Shown here: positions 26,310 through 38,529 of the stretch, piece after piece
Layout: each line of letters begins with the position of its first letter
Position numbering within the stretch: the stretch's first letter is position 1
Source: Drosophila pseudoobscura
Lineage: Eukaryota; Arthropoda; Insecta; Diptera; Drosophilidae
NCBI RefSeq assembly: GCF_009870125.1
Contig: NC_046679.1
Span: 26,226,001-26,290,000, forward strand
Direction of reading: 5' to 3'
Length of the DNA: 64,000 nucleotides
The notes under the pieces: model-generated
Seen by the model: only the letters and a program-made list of their open reading frames with translations
The model's database searches: none
Told to the model about the DNA's origin: nothing
Program-made: the position numbers and the translations under genes

Positions 26310-27852
26310 TGGGGACAGAGATTGAAATTGCAGTCAGAGAATGTGGCAGTAGCCGAGGTATGGACGGATTAATTGCAACCATTTATGTGGCGTGTGTTCC
26401 TATGCGTATAACAGTTGATTGCGTGCAATATAACAGTGGCTGTCGCTACACAATTGTCCGAGTGACAGCCCAATTCCAGTTCAAAAAACTCTGTTGAAAC
26501 AACAATTTACTTGCAACTGGCAATTTAAATGAGATTTGCATACCAAACACCGCACACATCCCCGTTTAAAACTAACTGAATTCGTGTCGCATCCTTAACA
26601 CACACAGGACAGCATAACGGAAACATAACACGCATGCCGCATAAATTTATTAGAAAGAATGTTCTGCCAACTGTCAAAATGTGCGACAATCTTCTACCTC
26701 CCTCCCCACCCCCCTCCCCCCTAATCCTACACTCCACTCGTGTGCAGTTTATTTGAAGAACGTGAAAATGTTGTGGCCGGACACGGAGAAGCAACTGAAA
26801 CTCTCTCCTGCTCTCATTCCCATTCCCATTCCCATTCTCCTTCTACAAATTCCATTCCCATTTCCATAACTACAATATTCCCACACCACACCACACGACA
26901 TAAATATATGTACATACCTCGTATATGCATATGTATAAGTCTGTAGATATGTATGCATGTTTATATAGTCGTATATCTGTAGCATCGTCTGTGGCGGCAT
27001 GCATGTTTACTCATGTATTTGCATTTCGTGTGACATAAATCACGCACACGACACGCCGCCCAGAGGCACAACAAGAGAGAGAGAGAGAGAACGCAGAGGA
27101 GAGGAGATGAGCATGAGCCCAGAGGGGGGAGGGGTGTGGGGGATATGGTAAACGTGTACGACACCTTCAGGGCAACATCCATGAAACAGCGGAAATGTCG
27201 CGCTGCATTTCTCAATGAGTGCTTCGCCGTTGATTATTCTTCAAGCAGCCCCCAGCCACCAGCCACCAGCCAGCGGGCCACCAGGCTCAGCATCAGCACC
27301 AATCCCACCACTGGAATACTCCTCAGGCCTCAGACCTCATCAATATATCAGAGACAGAGACAGCGGCAGAAAAGTTACCGGCAAAGGAAAATACAAAAAG
27401 AAAACAGAAAGAAAGCGAAAGAACAGCAACGAAAGAAAAAGGGCATTGCGACAAAAGACATAAGATATTAATTAAGCTTCGGAATTCAGTTAACATTTTG
27501 ATGCGGAAGGAAGGACTGAGCTCTTAGTAAAAGAGTAGTAAATAATAGTGGTATTATTATCATCCCTGCTGTTAGTAAACTCAAAAAAATACTAGATAAT
27601 ACAGATAGTCCTTCTTCAACTTTATAATACCAGAAACTACTCGATAAATACAAAAATACCTACAAAGTTTAGAGTACTTAAAAATACTGATTTAAGAATA
27701 CCAAAAAATAGAGCATTCAAAGTTCTCCCTTACGTGGTTCTCCTCTTTTCTTTCATTCGTTTCTTTGGTTATTGTTTGAGGTTTTTCCTCCCCCCCTCCA
27801 ACCACTCTGCACCCTTGTCCTTTCGAGGCTCGAGAACTTTATTAATTTTACA

Positions 27853-28006
27853 TTTTATACCCGATACGACTTGTGTAACGTCCAGAAGGTATCCTTTTCG
27901 ACCCCATAATTATTATACAATAAAAATCAAAAATAATTATACAATAATACCTTATCAGCGCCATCTGCCGGAGGAGAGCCACACTGACCAAGTAACGGGT
28001 ATAAAT
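27853..28006. mobile_element. DINE-1/INE-1-like relic
   Basis: The two ends are inverted repeats: TTTATACCCGATAC at the left and GTAACGGGTATAAA at the right. The left interior (GTAACGTCCAGAAGG, then TTTTCGACCCCATAA) matches the order of conserved words I remember from INE-1/DINE-1 (GTAAC...AGAAGG...TTTCCGACCC...ATAA), the abundant non-autonomous Helitron-related family of Drosophila. The element is short and diverged. A GCGCCATCT at 27,958-27,966 fits the CTCF core, and GCCACACTG at 27,978-27,986 resembles Motif 1. Assignment is from memory of the consensus, not from a search. Confidence 0.5.
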
Positions 28007-28599
28007 GTAGAGTTGCGGTCGCAGCCGCCACTCACAACGTTCCCCCCTCGTTGTTATTGCTTTTTGCCAACTGCTTTCGACATTTGGGCCCTTTGTCCCT
28101 GGCGCTGGCGCTGTCGCTGTTGACATTTGCCATTGCTTTCCATTTTTGACGAACGAACCAAGCGATTTTCCATTTCCCTCATTGACTTTTCAATTGATTG
28201 ATTGATGCGAAAGTAATGAGAGACGCAGAGGTCAGGCAGGGTCCAGGTCATGAACTTATGTATGAAAACATTCCTCTATCTATAGATATGTATGTACGTA
28301 GAATATTAAGTAACTTCAATTAGCCGGACGTTTGCTGTACGGAAAATCCATTTAAATCCGAACTTCACTTAGCCGAGATTTCGGTTCGGGCCCTAAGAGC
28401 ATTAGGCCCTCGTTTGATAGGCAATTTCATGGAGCTTCGGTTCCATTAAGGACATTACCTTCCACTACCTTGGGGGCCGACGCGTCGGCTGCTGATGGAA
28501 TTTAATTACAGCAGATCCACAAATTGAAATGCTTTCGACAGCAGCGATACAGGCAGATGCCAGAGGCAGATCCCATTCCCATTTGCATTGATTTGGCCC

Positions 28600-28624
28600 T
28601 GGGTCTGGGTCTGGGTCTGGGTCT
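28600..28624 (+). repeat. (GGGTCT)4 minisatellite
   Basis: Four tandem GGGTCT hexamers. Non-coding. Confidence 0.85.
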
Positions 28625-30435
28625 GTCGCCACTGCAAGTGTCAGATGACAGGCACACCATCCACTCACAACCACCGTGGATGCCCGATCTTTTATCATCA
28701 CTTAACCCTTGGGTATAGGGGGGTATAGGGGGAGGTCCCTGATTCAATTAACGCCACCCCGAAAATAGTTATCGAAACGGATATGGAAGTGAAAATGTGG
28801 TTACAAAAGTGCCAGTGGAATCCCTGCCATCCCCATGAAAATGGGAGCCTCCTGGCCGTGTAATTGCTTAAAATGTGAGCATAAATCGGAAAGCAGATCC
28901 GGGCTGTCGCCTGTTGGCGTGGGTCTCCGTCTATCTGTCTGTCTGGTGCCGCATCTCTGCCTCTCAGATGCACAACGCGCCACTGACACGCAGTGGCGTC
29001 TCCCCCACCTCTACAGGGAACACTAGACAACCAGAATGAGGACCAGCGAAAGATAGCAGGGGGGCGATATCGTATCTTGGAGTACGAGTAATAGATTTTT
29101 GTTGAACATAAACCACTTTTTCCTTCAATAGAATCAAGGAAACCCGATTCCAAATTCCAAATAAATTGCCATACCTTTTACATACGAGTAGATCCCGTTT
29201 TTGTGCAGTCTAGTGTAATGAGTGGCTGACTGGCGGACGATGGCGATGGCGATTGGAGGCGGGTGGCTCCTCCTCCTGGGTCCTCCTCCGCTTGGTCGGA
29301 ATATACAAATTCTAAAATGCATGCAAATGTGCTTTGCCACTGCTAATAATGGGCATTATCATGATGTTGATGGTGCTAGTGCCGCTCATGGCTCTCTGGC
29401 TCTGTGTCCCGTTGCTCCATCTGCTGCCACATCTGCCACAGCCTCCCCCTGCCCCTCCTCAACCACCACTTGATGAGGAACTGCAACTAGGGATGGCTCA
29501 GAGTGTGGTGGGCGGGGTAACGCGATAACTATTCCATCCAGTAGTCAGCCACTTCGTTGGTAGCCCCACCACCACCAAAAAGGGGGGGGGAACTGTCGCG
29601 TAGCCCCCGCCCCCTCTCTGTACCCTGCTCTGCTCCATGTAGACTTTCTGTGAAATTCTCGCCAGCGACATGCATTTCTCATGATGCGAAAATTTTGTTT
29701 CACTTGACATTTTGACATTTGACAGCTGGCGCAAAATTAACGCAAACTGCGAGGGAAGGGGAGGGAGGGAGGGATGGGGAGGGGCAAGGAAGGAGTGTAA
29801 AGGAATAGGGGATTAGTGGTTGGATGGAGGCGAGGGGAGTGGAGTGGGTCGGTTCAAGGAGGTGCTAAAAATGCAATAACATTCAACGAAATCCTTTACT
29901 CCCGCCCCCCCGCCACAAAATTTATCATGTTCGACAAGTGAGTGGCTGGGGGAAGGAGGAAAGGGGGCCCTGACAAGGGAGGAGAAGGTTGAATGGCGGC
30001 TGTCGAGCAGGGATCTGCTAAATACTGGATAATGACGCTGGATGAGGACTTAATTGAATCGCAGCTTCCCATAGGGAAACCCACAAAGAGGAGGAAGGCA
30101 GCGAAAGAGAGATTTTTAGGATGAGTTGGCAAAAGTTGGCAAGATTTAGTTTTATATCATGAAATGAATGCAACAAAATCACGAGAAAACTCAACAAATA
30201 TTAGCTGCATAGCTGTGTATCACCTATCTAGATGCATTTCCTGGACTCTAGTCACTGTATAATGCATATAACACTCTGCCAACATCTGCATGAAACAGTT
30301 GAAGGATATTTGCCATCTCTAGAGCTTTTTTTTTGTCTGAAAATGTCCATAAGAAGGCTAAGCTTCTTGTTTCTTTCGTCCTGCAGAAGGAGGGGGCCTT
30401 TCGGATTCAGTCTTTTGATAGAAAAGATAGGCTAA

Positions 30436-30454
30436 CCCCCCCCCCCCCCCCCCC
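30436..30454 (+). repeat. Poly(C) tract, 19 nt
   Basis: Uninterrupted C run in non-coding sequence. Confidence 0.9.
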
Positions 30455-32023
30455 AAAGGACCCCCCATCAACTTGTGTGTCTTCCCCATCCTCTGAACGA
30501 GGTATTTTTGCTGGCTTTTGTTGTGTTTGGGGCTGATGGAACACGTTGTCTGTACGTCAGTCTCCCTGTCCCTGTCTCGCCGTCCCTCTCTCTCTCTCTC
30601 ACTCTCTCACTCACTCTGTTAGTTGTACAGATGTCGGCTGCAGCTATCATCTGTCCATTGTTGTCTCTGCCTTGACATCGCCTCCCCATGTTTCCCTCCA
30701 GGGAGGAAGAGGGGGGCCCTGATTCGTCCTGATTTTGACACTCGTCCAGTGGGAACCCTCGGCATGGAATTATTCGTATTAGTAGGAAATGCGTTTTGTT
30801 TTTCACAGGAGTTTTCTTTGGGGAAAGTAAGCTTCTTTTGTGGTGGAGGCAGAGAGGCGGATTTGATGGAAAGTTTGAATATGTTTTTCTGCAGATGGAA
30901 AATTAAATAAAAGTTGCCACTTTTGGGATCTGAGACGAGGAGTACGTACTATTCTATTGGGTAGACCGTAATTTATGCTCCAAAATCATAATTGAAGCAC
31001 AAACTGTTATACGGCTAGAGACTGTGCTTAAAACAGTTATATATAGACTCCATAGCCTACCTTTTGCTCTACCCTCGATCTTCAACACTCCCAAAACTGT
31101 TATATGTACACTGAAACTGTTATACAGAAAACATTTAACAAAATTTATATTTCTTTTAAAAATTCTAACTCAAGAAAACAAAAAATGTAAATTAATTTGC
31201 ACACAAAATGGGGGAAAATGGGGAAAATGGCTAATGGATAATATGTTTATGTCGAATTTGCACTCTGTCTGTTATCCTTTGTTCATACCAGCACGAGTAC
31301 GAGTATATCCTGGCCCCCAAACGACCTGTCAAGTGTACAATCTCTGGAGAGAGAAGAAGAGAATGCAGAATCGAATGGCAAATGGTAAACTTTTTGCATT
31401 TTCCATTTCATAGTTGCCTCTGCTGTCACATAAAATGAAAATCCAATGGAAAAATGTGCATAAATATAACGAAAACAAAACACAGGAGGAGAATGACGAA
31501 AAGGGGGAGCAAACAAAGAAGGAGGGGGGAGGAGGAGTGACCCACAATATTTTCAGGGGCCAAAGCAATTCTCGACTTGTCCTCCGAGATGCACTGGAAT
31601 TGCTGCCGTGCAAGAGAGTCCCGTCTGTTTATGAGGGATTTCGGGGGCCAAAGGAGTCGTCGCTTGAGTGAAGTTAAGTTGGGTTTTTATCTCAGGAATA
31701 GGGGATAACTAGGGCCCAGAGGAAGGTTAACAAGATGGACAAACAGCAGCAGAGGGTGAGACGATTGGATAACAAACTGTTTGCTTGTTTTTGGGAAACA
31801 CAGTGGAGAGGGGGGTTCCCTTCCTTGCACACCCTTCTCTCTCTCTCTCTCTCTTCCTCTCCTCTCGTTGCCCCTTTGAATTCTGCAAATATTTGCGTAA
31901 ACAATCCAAGTGCATTATGGTTTTGTATGCAATGCCCCTTGGCAAAGGACTTTATTACCATCTGTCAATGTAAAGTGCGTACCTTAAAAGGAAAGCGGAC
32001 TTTGGGCTACAAGAATTGGATAT

Positions 32024-32405
32024 ATCGATTATGTATTGAAATCATTCATAAATTACCTATTAATCGATATTGAAACTAAATTTAACTCATTTTTCGTAAT
32101 AATATTGTGGTGGGATAACCCCTATCACTCAGTACGGCAGCCCCATTACAACCTATATCAGCCAATGCGGCATCCCTAGCTTAGATTAAGAATCCATAAA
32201 TGTACGGCCACCCCAGAAAAATACCGAAGATACGGGCACATTAAAAGTATGTAGATCGACGCTCGTTCATTACAAAATGGCGGATGAGTGGAATAAAGAC
32301 GTGTTCGGAAAAGTAAAAAGTTCCATCCCATTTCACTCTCACAATATCGATCCAAAGACCATCGACAAGTGTTGTAAAAATCGATTTATTGATGGAAATA
32401 TCGAT
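32024..32405. promoter_or_regulatory. Promoter- or boundary-like module: ATCGAT cluster, Motif 6, YY1/PHO-type site
   Basis: Five ATCGAT sites (32,024, 32,063, 32,346, 32,380, 32,400) surround a stretch that, on the minus strand, reads TTCGGTATTTTTCTG, identical to 15 nt of the Kyat promoter and a perfect Ohler Motif 6. AAAATGGCG at about 32,274-32,282 fits the Pleiohomeotic/YY1 core. The combination is typical of fly housekeeping promoters and boundaries. Whether it is active, and what it serves, cannot be seen. Confidence 0.35.
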
Positions 32406-32408
32406 TGA
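32277..32408 (+). CDS. Possible small ORF, 43 codons
   Basis: An ATG in a good context (ACAAAATGG) opens a 43-codon frame ending at TGA 32,406-32,408. The product begins MADEWNKDVFGKVKSS and has a mixed, non-repetitive composition unlike the simple-sequence frames around it. I do not recognise it. It lies inside an ATCGAT-rich, promoter-like module, so it could be a real short peptide gene, the first exon of a longer gene, or the relic of one. The TGA falls within an ATCGAT site. No splice signals or poly(A) signal were assigned. Confidence 0.2.
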   Translation: MADEWNKDVFGKVKSSIPFHSHNIDPKTIDKCCKNRFIDGNID

Positions 32409-33994
32409 AAATCATTCAGAATTCAAATGATCAAATGGTAACTACAAAGAACTTTGTTTTTCGGGTTCGCTTTTTGTAACTATCATACGCCTATGAAATA
32501 TACCTTGTATTTCTACCACATACACACATACACAAATGGCCACAAAACTTCTCTCATAGACCGGACTGGGCGCCTCCGGGAGCGCAACACAGCATTCAAA
32601 TTGAAAGTCAGAATAAACGAGCGACTGTACAACTGTAGGGAGCGACCACGCCCCCTCACAAGTATAAAGGAGATGCAACTGCCTTCGACTGCCCCCGCCG
32701 TCTTTCGCCACAGACACCGCCATTGTCTTTCTGTTCCGTAGAACTTTTTGGCTTTCGGCACGTTTTGCCATTATCCATATGCTCAGAGTCAGACTCAGGG
32801 ACTTGCAGGCTGCTCTTCTGCCTCTTTCCGTCCTTTTTACCATATGCTACTTATATGCCGCTTTTGCGTGTGTGTGTGTGTGAGTGTGCAACCGGAAACG
32901 AAAATAAAGCACAAAAGTTCTGTATTTCTGTCTGTGTCTCTGTGTCTCTGCTTCTCCTCTGCTCCCCTGTCCACCGTAATAATAGTTGGCTCTATATTTT
33001 GTTGGCCTTAACCTCTTTGCAGCCCCCTCTGACCCCTGTCTGGGGCTATTGTTCAAACTGATTTTATGAGCCCCCAAAAACTCTGACCATAATTTACTTA
33101 ACCCCAACAAAAAAGAGACATAAAAAGGACAGGAAAGTGGGAAAAATAAACCGAAAATAAAAGCCAAAAACTCATAATTCATGGCTCACACTAATTGTCC
33201 AGATGTCCGGTGCTGTCCGGACTGTCCTTCTGGCCTGCCTCCCTGCCTGCCTCCCTGTCTGTGTGTCCTTTTGGGAGTTTTAATTAAATGCAGACAGAAG
33301 GATCAGGGGGATCAGGAGGACTGCCCACTGACTGAGGGAGTGACGGCTTGGAGGCTTGGCATCTGTCTGCCTTTAGATTTTGGCAGTTTTTAAATATATT
33401 TCGTAAGTACGAGTCTGTTGCCTGTTGCAGGGCAGGGTATAATGCTTTTGAGGACACCTTTTGCAGGACACGTTTACAATATTTCGATCTAATGTCGATG
33501 CAAAAGAATGCGATAAATGTTTAATGTATCAGCTTTTAATATATTTATCCATTTTTAATCGAAAATCAGCTGCTTTTCAAGAACATTCCAACGAAAACTC
33601 AATAAATGCACTCCTTGCAAATTCGTCCTTTTCCTTGAGGGGTATCAAAAGTACCATCATCGTTTCTGTTGTTGTTTCGAGACCTCAATCTCTGAAGCTT
33701 CGCCAGGCGGAGGCTGGAAGCTGGCAGAGAGTGCGCGTTGAGGGTAAATCTCTGCTGGCGAAAGCCGCTTTAAATTAAGTCCTTAGCCAACTGCTGGCTG
33801 TCACATTGCGCATACGTCATGTGGCACACGGGAGGCCAATGGAGCGGGACACCAAGGGGATGACAAAGATGCCATTTGTTGCTCCCCTTTGTCCTCCTCT
33901 GAATGCTGACCAAAGCTGCAGTTGAAGGGATTGCCCATTGCCCATTGCCCGGAGGTTTACTATCAAGCGAATGAAGTGTGGGGAAATGTCTTAG

Positions 33995-34019
33995 ACAGAG
34001 AGAGAGAGAGAGAGAGAGG
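33995..34019 (+). repeat. (GA)n microsatellite
   Basis: Near-perfect GA repeat. Such runs can bind GAGA factor. Confidence 0.85.
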
Positions 34020-37000
34020 ATTTCGACCAGGGTTAGAGGGGGGTGTTGGCATTAAAATATAACAACAGAAAGTTTGAAAAAAGTGTAATTAAAGGGCCTC
34101 TGGAAAAGAGTTTTCTGTGGATTTTTGGGAGCTCTTTGGGACATAAATTTACTTACTTATTATCCTTAAACAAAGCATCTACTAGATCTAATAGCTCTTT
34201 GGCTTATTCTTCTATAAAATCCTTCAATAACTTTTCGTTTCCTTTCAGAACTTTCGCCGAGTCCCTAAGTGACAGCAAAAATCAACGCAGAAGAAATAAA
34301 CGAAACAAAACGAAAAAATAGTTTATTTTGATGTAAGTTTTCAGCTTAAATCCGCTAGGGAAAATACAGTTAAAATTAGAGCAGATAAAACAAAAAGAGA
34401 AAACCCGAAACTCGAAGGGAAACCCCAAAGGAAAACCATAGGAAAAGCCGCAAAACTGGAAAGTCATTTGCAGTGTTTGCGGATGCCACGGCGGCATTCG
34501 CATTCGAAATTTCAATTAGAGAAGTTTTTGTCGCGGGAGGGAGGGGCAAGGGAAGGAGAAGGAGAAGACAATAAGAATGAGAATAGTTGTTGCTCATTAA
34601 AATGAGAATCTCGAGGAAATGTCTCCCTCTCTCTCTCTTCCCCTTTTTATCCTTGTTTCTACCTGAGAGAAATTTCCCAAAATTGCACGAGTTTTTTTGG
34701 GGGTCTCATTAGAACTCTCTCTGGCTGCTTCCCCTTCCCCTTCTCCTTTTCTCCATGCTCCTCTGAGGATTCCGCTGGAAATCAAATGTGTGAAAAGTCT
34801 TTTTACTCAAGACAAAGTCTCAGGCGCTCAATGATTGAATTAATTGAAAATCCACTTCAAGGGCTAACGAGAGGTGGAAGTAGAAGTAAAGAAGAAGTTA
34901 AGAAAGGAGAATTAAAGAGGGGGTAGAGGAGGAAAGAGTTGTCATAACACAAGATGGAACTGCATGGCAGTTTTGGGCCTCCGGTAAATGATGGTCGAGG
35001 CAGAAGTTTCTCAAAGAAACTCTTACAATTTCCCATACGCTGCAGGAAGAAGAAGGAGAGCTCCCAGAGGGAAATGGGGGGGGGGGGAATAGTCCTTGGA
35101 GAGGGAGCAAGAGAAAGAGCAGCAGTAGCAACAGCAGCAGATGTTTGTCTAACGAAGCCTGACATCTTAACCTTCTCTATCCACACAGTCCCCCCCCTTT
35201 TCCCCTTTTCCCCTTGCTCCTTACATCTCTCTCCACATTCCACTTCCCCCTTCTTCCCTTCACTTTCTCTCGTTTAAGGAAAAACCCATCAAAACGAGAG
35301 ACGAAACGAAATGCAATTCAAGCAATTTTCAATTTTCATTTCTTCTTTTTTTTTGGGGGGGTATGCAATCCGTTCTTACCACTTCCCCTGCCACCCCTGG
35401 CAACCCCGTTACTATCCAGAAAAGAAAAACTTGTCGCATATGCAACGGGTCTCAAAAATTCCCATCATTCATGAATGAAATGATGATGATGGTCGTCGTC
35501 TCGGTCTCTGAGGGCAATTTTCCAGGGACTTTACCACGTGCACGCGCTTTTCTTATGCGTTCTTTTAGCCCCCCTCTCTTTGCTCTCTTTATCCCCCTCT
35601 CCAGTCTCAAGTTATGCCTTAAAATCGAGAGAGAGAGAGAGAGAGGGAGAGGATGAAGGAGCTACTAAAAAAATGGCAAAGAAAAAGCATTAAAAGTTTT
35701 GCTAAAAAGATTTTCGCCTTAGCCTCGGCTTGGGCCGCCGTTTTTGCGACTCCTCTCCCCCCCTGCTCTTGGCTTACTCTCTCAGCTCCTCTCTGGCGCC
35801 CCTTTCTCCACTCTTTGCCAACTTTCCCTGTTGTTGGAGGAGCACCAAATGAAGGCATTACTGTTAGTTTTTATGGATTCTCTGCCTCGAGAGGAGCCCC
35901 CCCCCCCTGCCAGAGAGGAGGAGAGAAGGAGAAGGAGAAAAAGGGGAACCGCGTACAGTATTTAAACCACCAGCCAAATGAAGCCAAAGTTAACAACTGG
36001 AAAATGGAAAATGGAAAATTGGAGGTTGGGCTTCTGTGTCGGACCGTTGTCCGGGGTCCTTTCGCGTTAAGTGCATTCAAATAATGGTAAACTTCGCTCT
36101 GGTTAATCCTCTTTAGAGCAGTCTCCGTTTCCCCGGCAATCTTCTCTTTCGCTCTGTGTGCCTCTCCCCCTCTCTGGCTGCGATTCCTTTGACGTGGCAC
36201 AGTCGTTAAGTAGGGTCCTTTGAACAGCTGCTGCAAGGATAATGATTGCTGCCCCCTGTAATGAGATTGGGTTTTGCTGTGGAATGAGAAGCAGGCAATG
36301 CAATAAGTAAAGAGATTTCTGAGTAAATTGCGAGATCCGTAAGGCTTTGAATTTGCTAAATATATATCTTAACTTAATTCCACTCGTTCATTGAGTGATA
36401 TTTGAACCTATACGGAGTGTCGTTCCTTCTGAGAACTGCAAAAGAATGGATGGCATATGAAGAGGGGATACACATCCACAAATCAAGTAAATACCTGTAT
36501 ATATTTTCAAATATTTCCTATATCTACCATGTAGATATCCTCGTATATTAGCCTCGTATATTACTCTCAATGAGTATAAGGATTCCATCCTATTCGTGTG
36601 CTCCTTTGCCGCCCCACGATGCCTGTAGGCATCTCTCTAAATATCCTAAAGTTTTACAGTTTCCCCATAATTTCTGCTCCATTGTCCACATTTTCCGTCT
36701 CAATTTCATCTATTTCTTTCTCTCTCTCTCGGAAGGGAACAAGTTGGGTCTGGTCTTTCTTTTGGGGCCAAAACGATTAATATCTGACCCCAGGAACCGA
36801 ACTGACAAATTCTTACAATTAGAGGAAGAGAGGCAGGCATCATAGAGGGTGGGGCATGGGGCATGCCCTTTGACACCACACATACTGCAGTTCTTTCCTT
36901 TCCTTCCGCGTCCTCCTCTCTGGCGGAAGCTCTTGCAAATATTTGCGCGCAATTTTTCATATTAAACGACAGCGGAAGGCGTGGAAAAGGGCATGGAAAA

Positions 37001-37780
37001 TGGAAAATGGGTTTATCAGTGATGCAGCGGGAAGCGGGAAGCGGGAAGCGGGGTGATGCCACGGGACGGACCGGAAATAAATATTGCACGAAAAGGCTAC
37101 AAAAACTGTGGGCCAACTGTGATCAATCTTTGGTGGCAGGAGAGAACGGAATAGGAGGAGCAGAAGGCCCTCCTGCAGTTTCAAAATATTTCGGAGGTCC
37201 CTCGGAGGCACAGGACCTGCCATGTCCTTGTCAAAAAGGGGAGGAATGACCGAAAAGGACGAGAGATGTGGGGAAAGCAACAGGACGGGAGAAGCCCAGA
37301 ACTGGAGGAAAATTGCAACATATTTGCAATAGTCGTTAGGAGGCCACCGAGGGAAAACCCCCTTCAAGAGGGAAAGCGCCGGAGAATGCACAGAGAAGGG
37401 TCGCCCAGAGAGAGAGCAACTGCCCAAATGAATGGAGATGGAGCGGGAAACGGTATTTGGCCAAAGACTTGAACTGCCTGCCAAGGACTCGACTCTCGAC
37501 TCCCGACTCGACTCTGGACGCCGGGCCAAAAGATTGATTGGCCCAGAGTTGTCGTGTGGCCAGAGGGGAAGGACGAGGTCCTGCCTGTCACTTCGCGTTC
37601 CGCTTTCCCACTAAGAAACCCTGTCCGCCGGCCACTTTTCTCTTCTTTTCACTCTGAAATTAGTTGGCCTGTCAAAAACTTAACGAGTCCAGAGGGTTTC
37701 TTCCATGACGATGAAGGGGGATGGGGATGGTGATGGTGGGAGGAACAAGAAAGGCCCCGAAGGCAAAAGGCAATCATAGT

Positions 37781-37784
<4 letters not shown>

Positions 37785-37811
<27 letters not shown>

Positions 37812-37812
37812 G
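37785..37812 (+). repeat. (GA)n microsatellite
   Basis: Near-perfect GA repeat in non-coding sequence. Confidence 0.85.
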
Positions 37813-38144
37813 AGAAAAGACTACAGAGTAAAGATATTTGCATCTTGTTTGTGGTTCTCTTGCAGCTCATTTTGCATTCCATTTTGATGGGTATGTATAC
37901 CCTTTAATACGAAAAGAGATGGCAGGACTCTTGCACCAGTTTAATGGTTACATCTGAAAAATATTTGTTTAAGTTCTGGTTTGAGTTTTGTTTAACTTTC
38001 GATCAGCTTTTGAGCTAATATTGAACCTGTAGGCCGTCTAACCTGGGAATTGTAGTGACCAATATCGGTGTGTGGGTGAACTGCCTATGTATAAAAACAC
38101 ACAATATAACTCTTTTTATTAGCTGCGCGTCTGTCTCTCACGAT

Positions 38145-38334
38145 CGCCATTTTACTTTATTATCGATGTTTCTTATCCGATATCTCACTATTGGTATTTT
38201 CCGCCGAGTGTATCGATGGTGCGGTAAATACCAACGCGCGCTGTATGCTTTTTTAAATACTAATTGAATGCCTTACTAATTATTATCTTGCTACAAATCG
38301 TATTTCATAGAATATTCGTCGCTTTGGAATCGAT
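38145..38334. promoter_or_regulatory. ATCGAT cluster with YY1/PHO-type CGCCATTTT
   Basis: CGCCATTTT lies at 38,145-38,153; TATCGATG starts at 38,161 and TATCGATGG at 38,211; a third ATCGAT lies at 38,329-38,334. A partial Motif 6 (TTGGTATTTTCC) sits near 38,191-38,202. The pairing of ATGGCG with ATCGAT repeats the arrangement at 32.3 kb, here on the opposite strand. It may be a boundary element, an unrecognised promoter or a decayed one. Confidence 0.3.
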
Positions 38335-38513
38335 TATGAAACGGTTATACACGAGTAGATTTAAAGTGCAAGCAAACGGGTCAGGCATTCAATGAGTTCT
38401 GTATCGCCACTTGAACACCTTGAACGGGCATCCTTGTACTACTCTCCTACTCTCCCTCTCCCTCTCGCTCTCGCCCGCTCTCTGCTTAGAATATGCATTT
38501 TACACCGTTTGTT

Positions 38514-38529
38514 CCCCCCCCCCCCCCCC
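38514..38529 (+). repeat. Poly(C) tract, 16 nt
   Basis: Uninterrupted C run in non-coding sequence. Confidence 0.9.

Larger units (their letters stand above)
16650..27850. other. Non-coding stretch, microsatellite-rich
   Basis: No supportable gene. Contents: poly(C) 17,815-17,830 and 20,977-20,999, poly(G) 23,022-23,053 (32 nt) and 26,290-26,309, (TC)n 19,431-19,459, CT runs at about 19,734-19,754 and 24,322-24,349, a GA run at about 21,219-21,237, a tandem duplication at 20,127-20,504, CAG repeats at 25,073-25,118, a TATACC/GGTATA hairpin at 25,608-25,634 and TATAACAGT motifs at 25.95 and 26.4 kb. Open frames are simple-sequence translations. Confidence 0.6.
28010..32020. other. Non-coding stretch
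   Basis: No supportable gene. It contains a pogo-like direct repeat at 28,312-28,375, four GGGTCT units at about 28,600-28,624, poly(C) at 30,436-30,454 and a cluster of TATAACAGT-type words at 31,003-31,124. The longest frames (129-151 codons) have no recognisable domain. Confidence 0.55.
32410..38140. other. Non-coding stretch
   Basis: No supportable gene. It contains GA runs at about 33,995-34,019, 35,628-35,644 and 37,785-37,812, a G12 run at 35,076-35,087 and many CT-rich segments. The 190-codon minus-strand frame near 37.0-37.5 kb has no domain and overlaps plus-strand frames of the same quality. Confidence 0.55.

Noticed and set aside
36957-37529. 190-codon minus-strand frame
   Set aside because: No similarity recognised, and competing plus-strand frames are of the same quality.
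37884-37906. GGGTATGTATACCC palindrome as a DINE-1 end
   Set aside because: The palindrome is real but has no flanking element sequence, so I do not call a mobile element.
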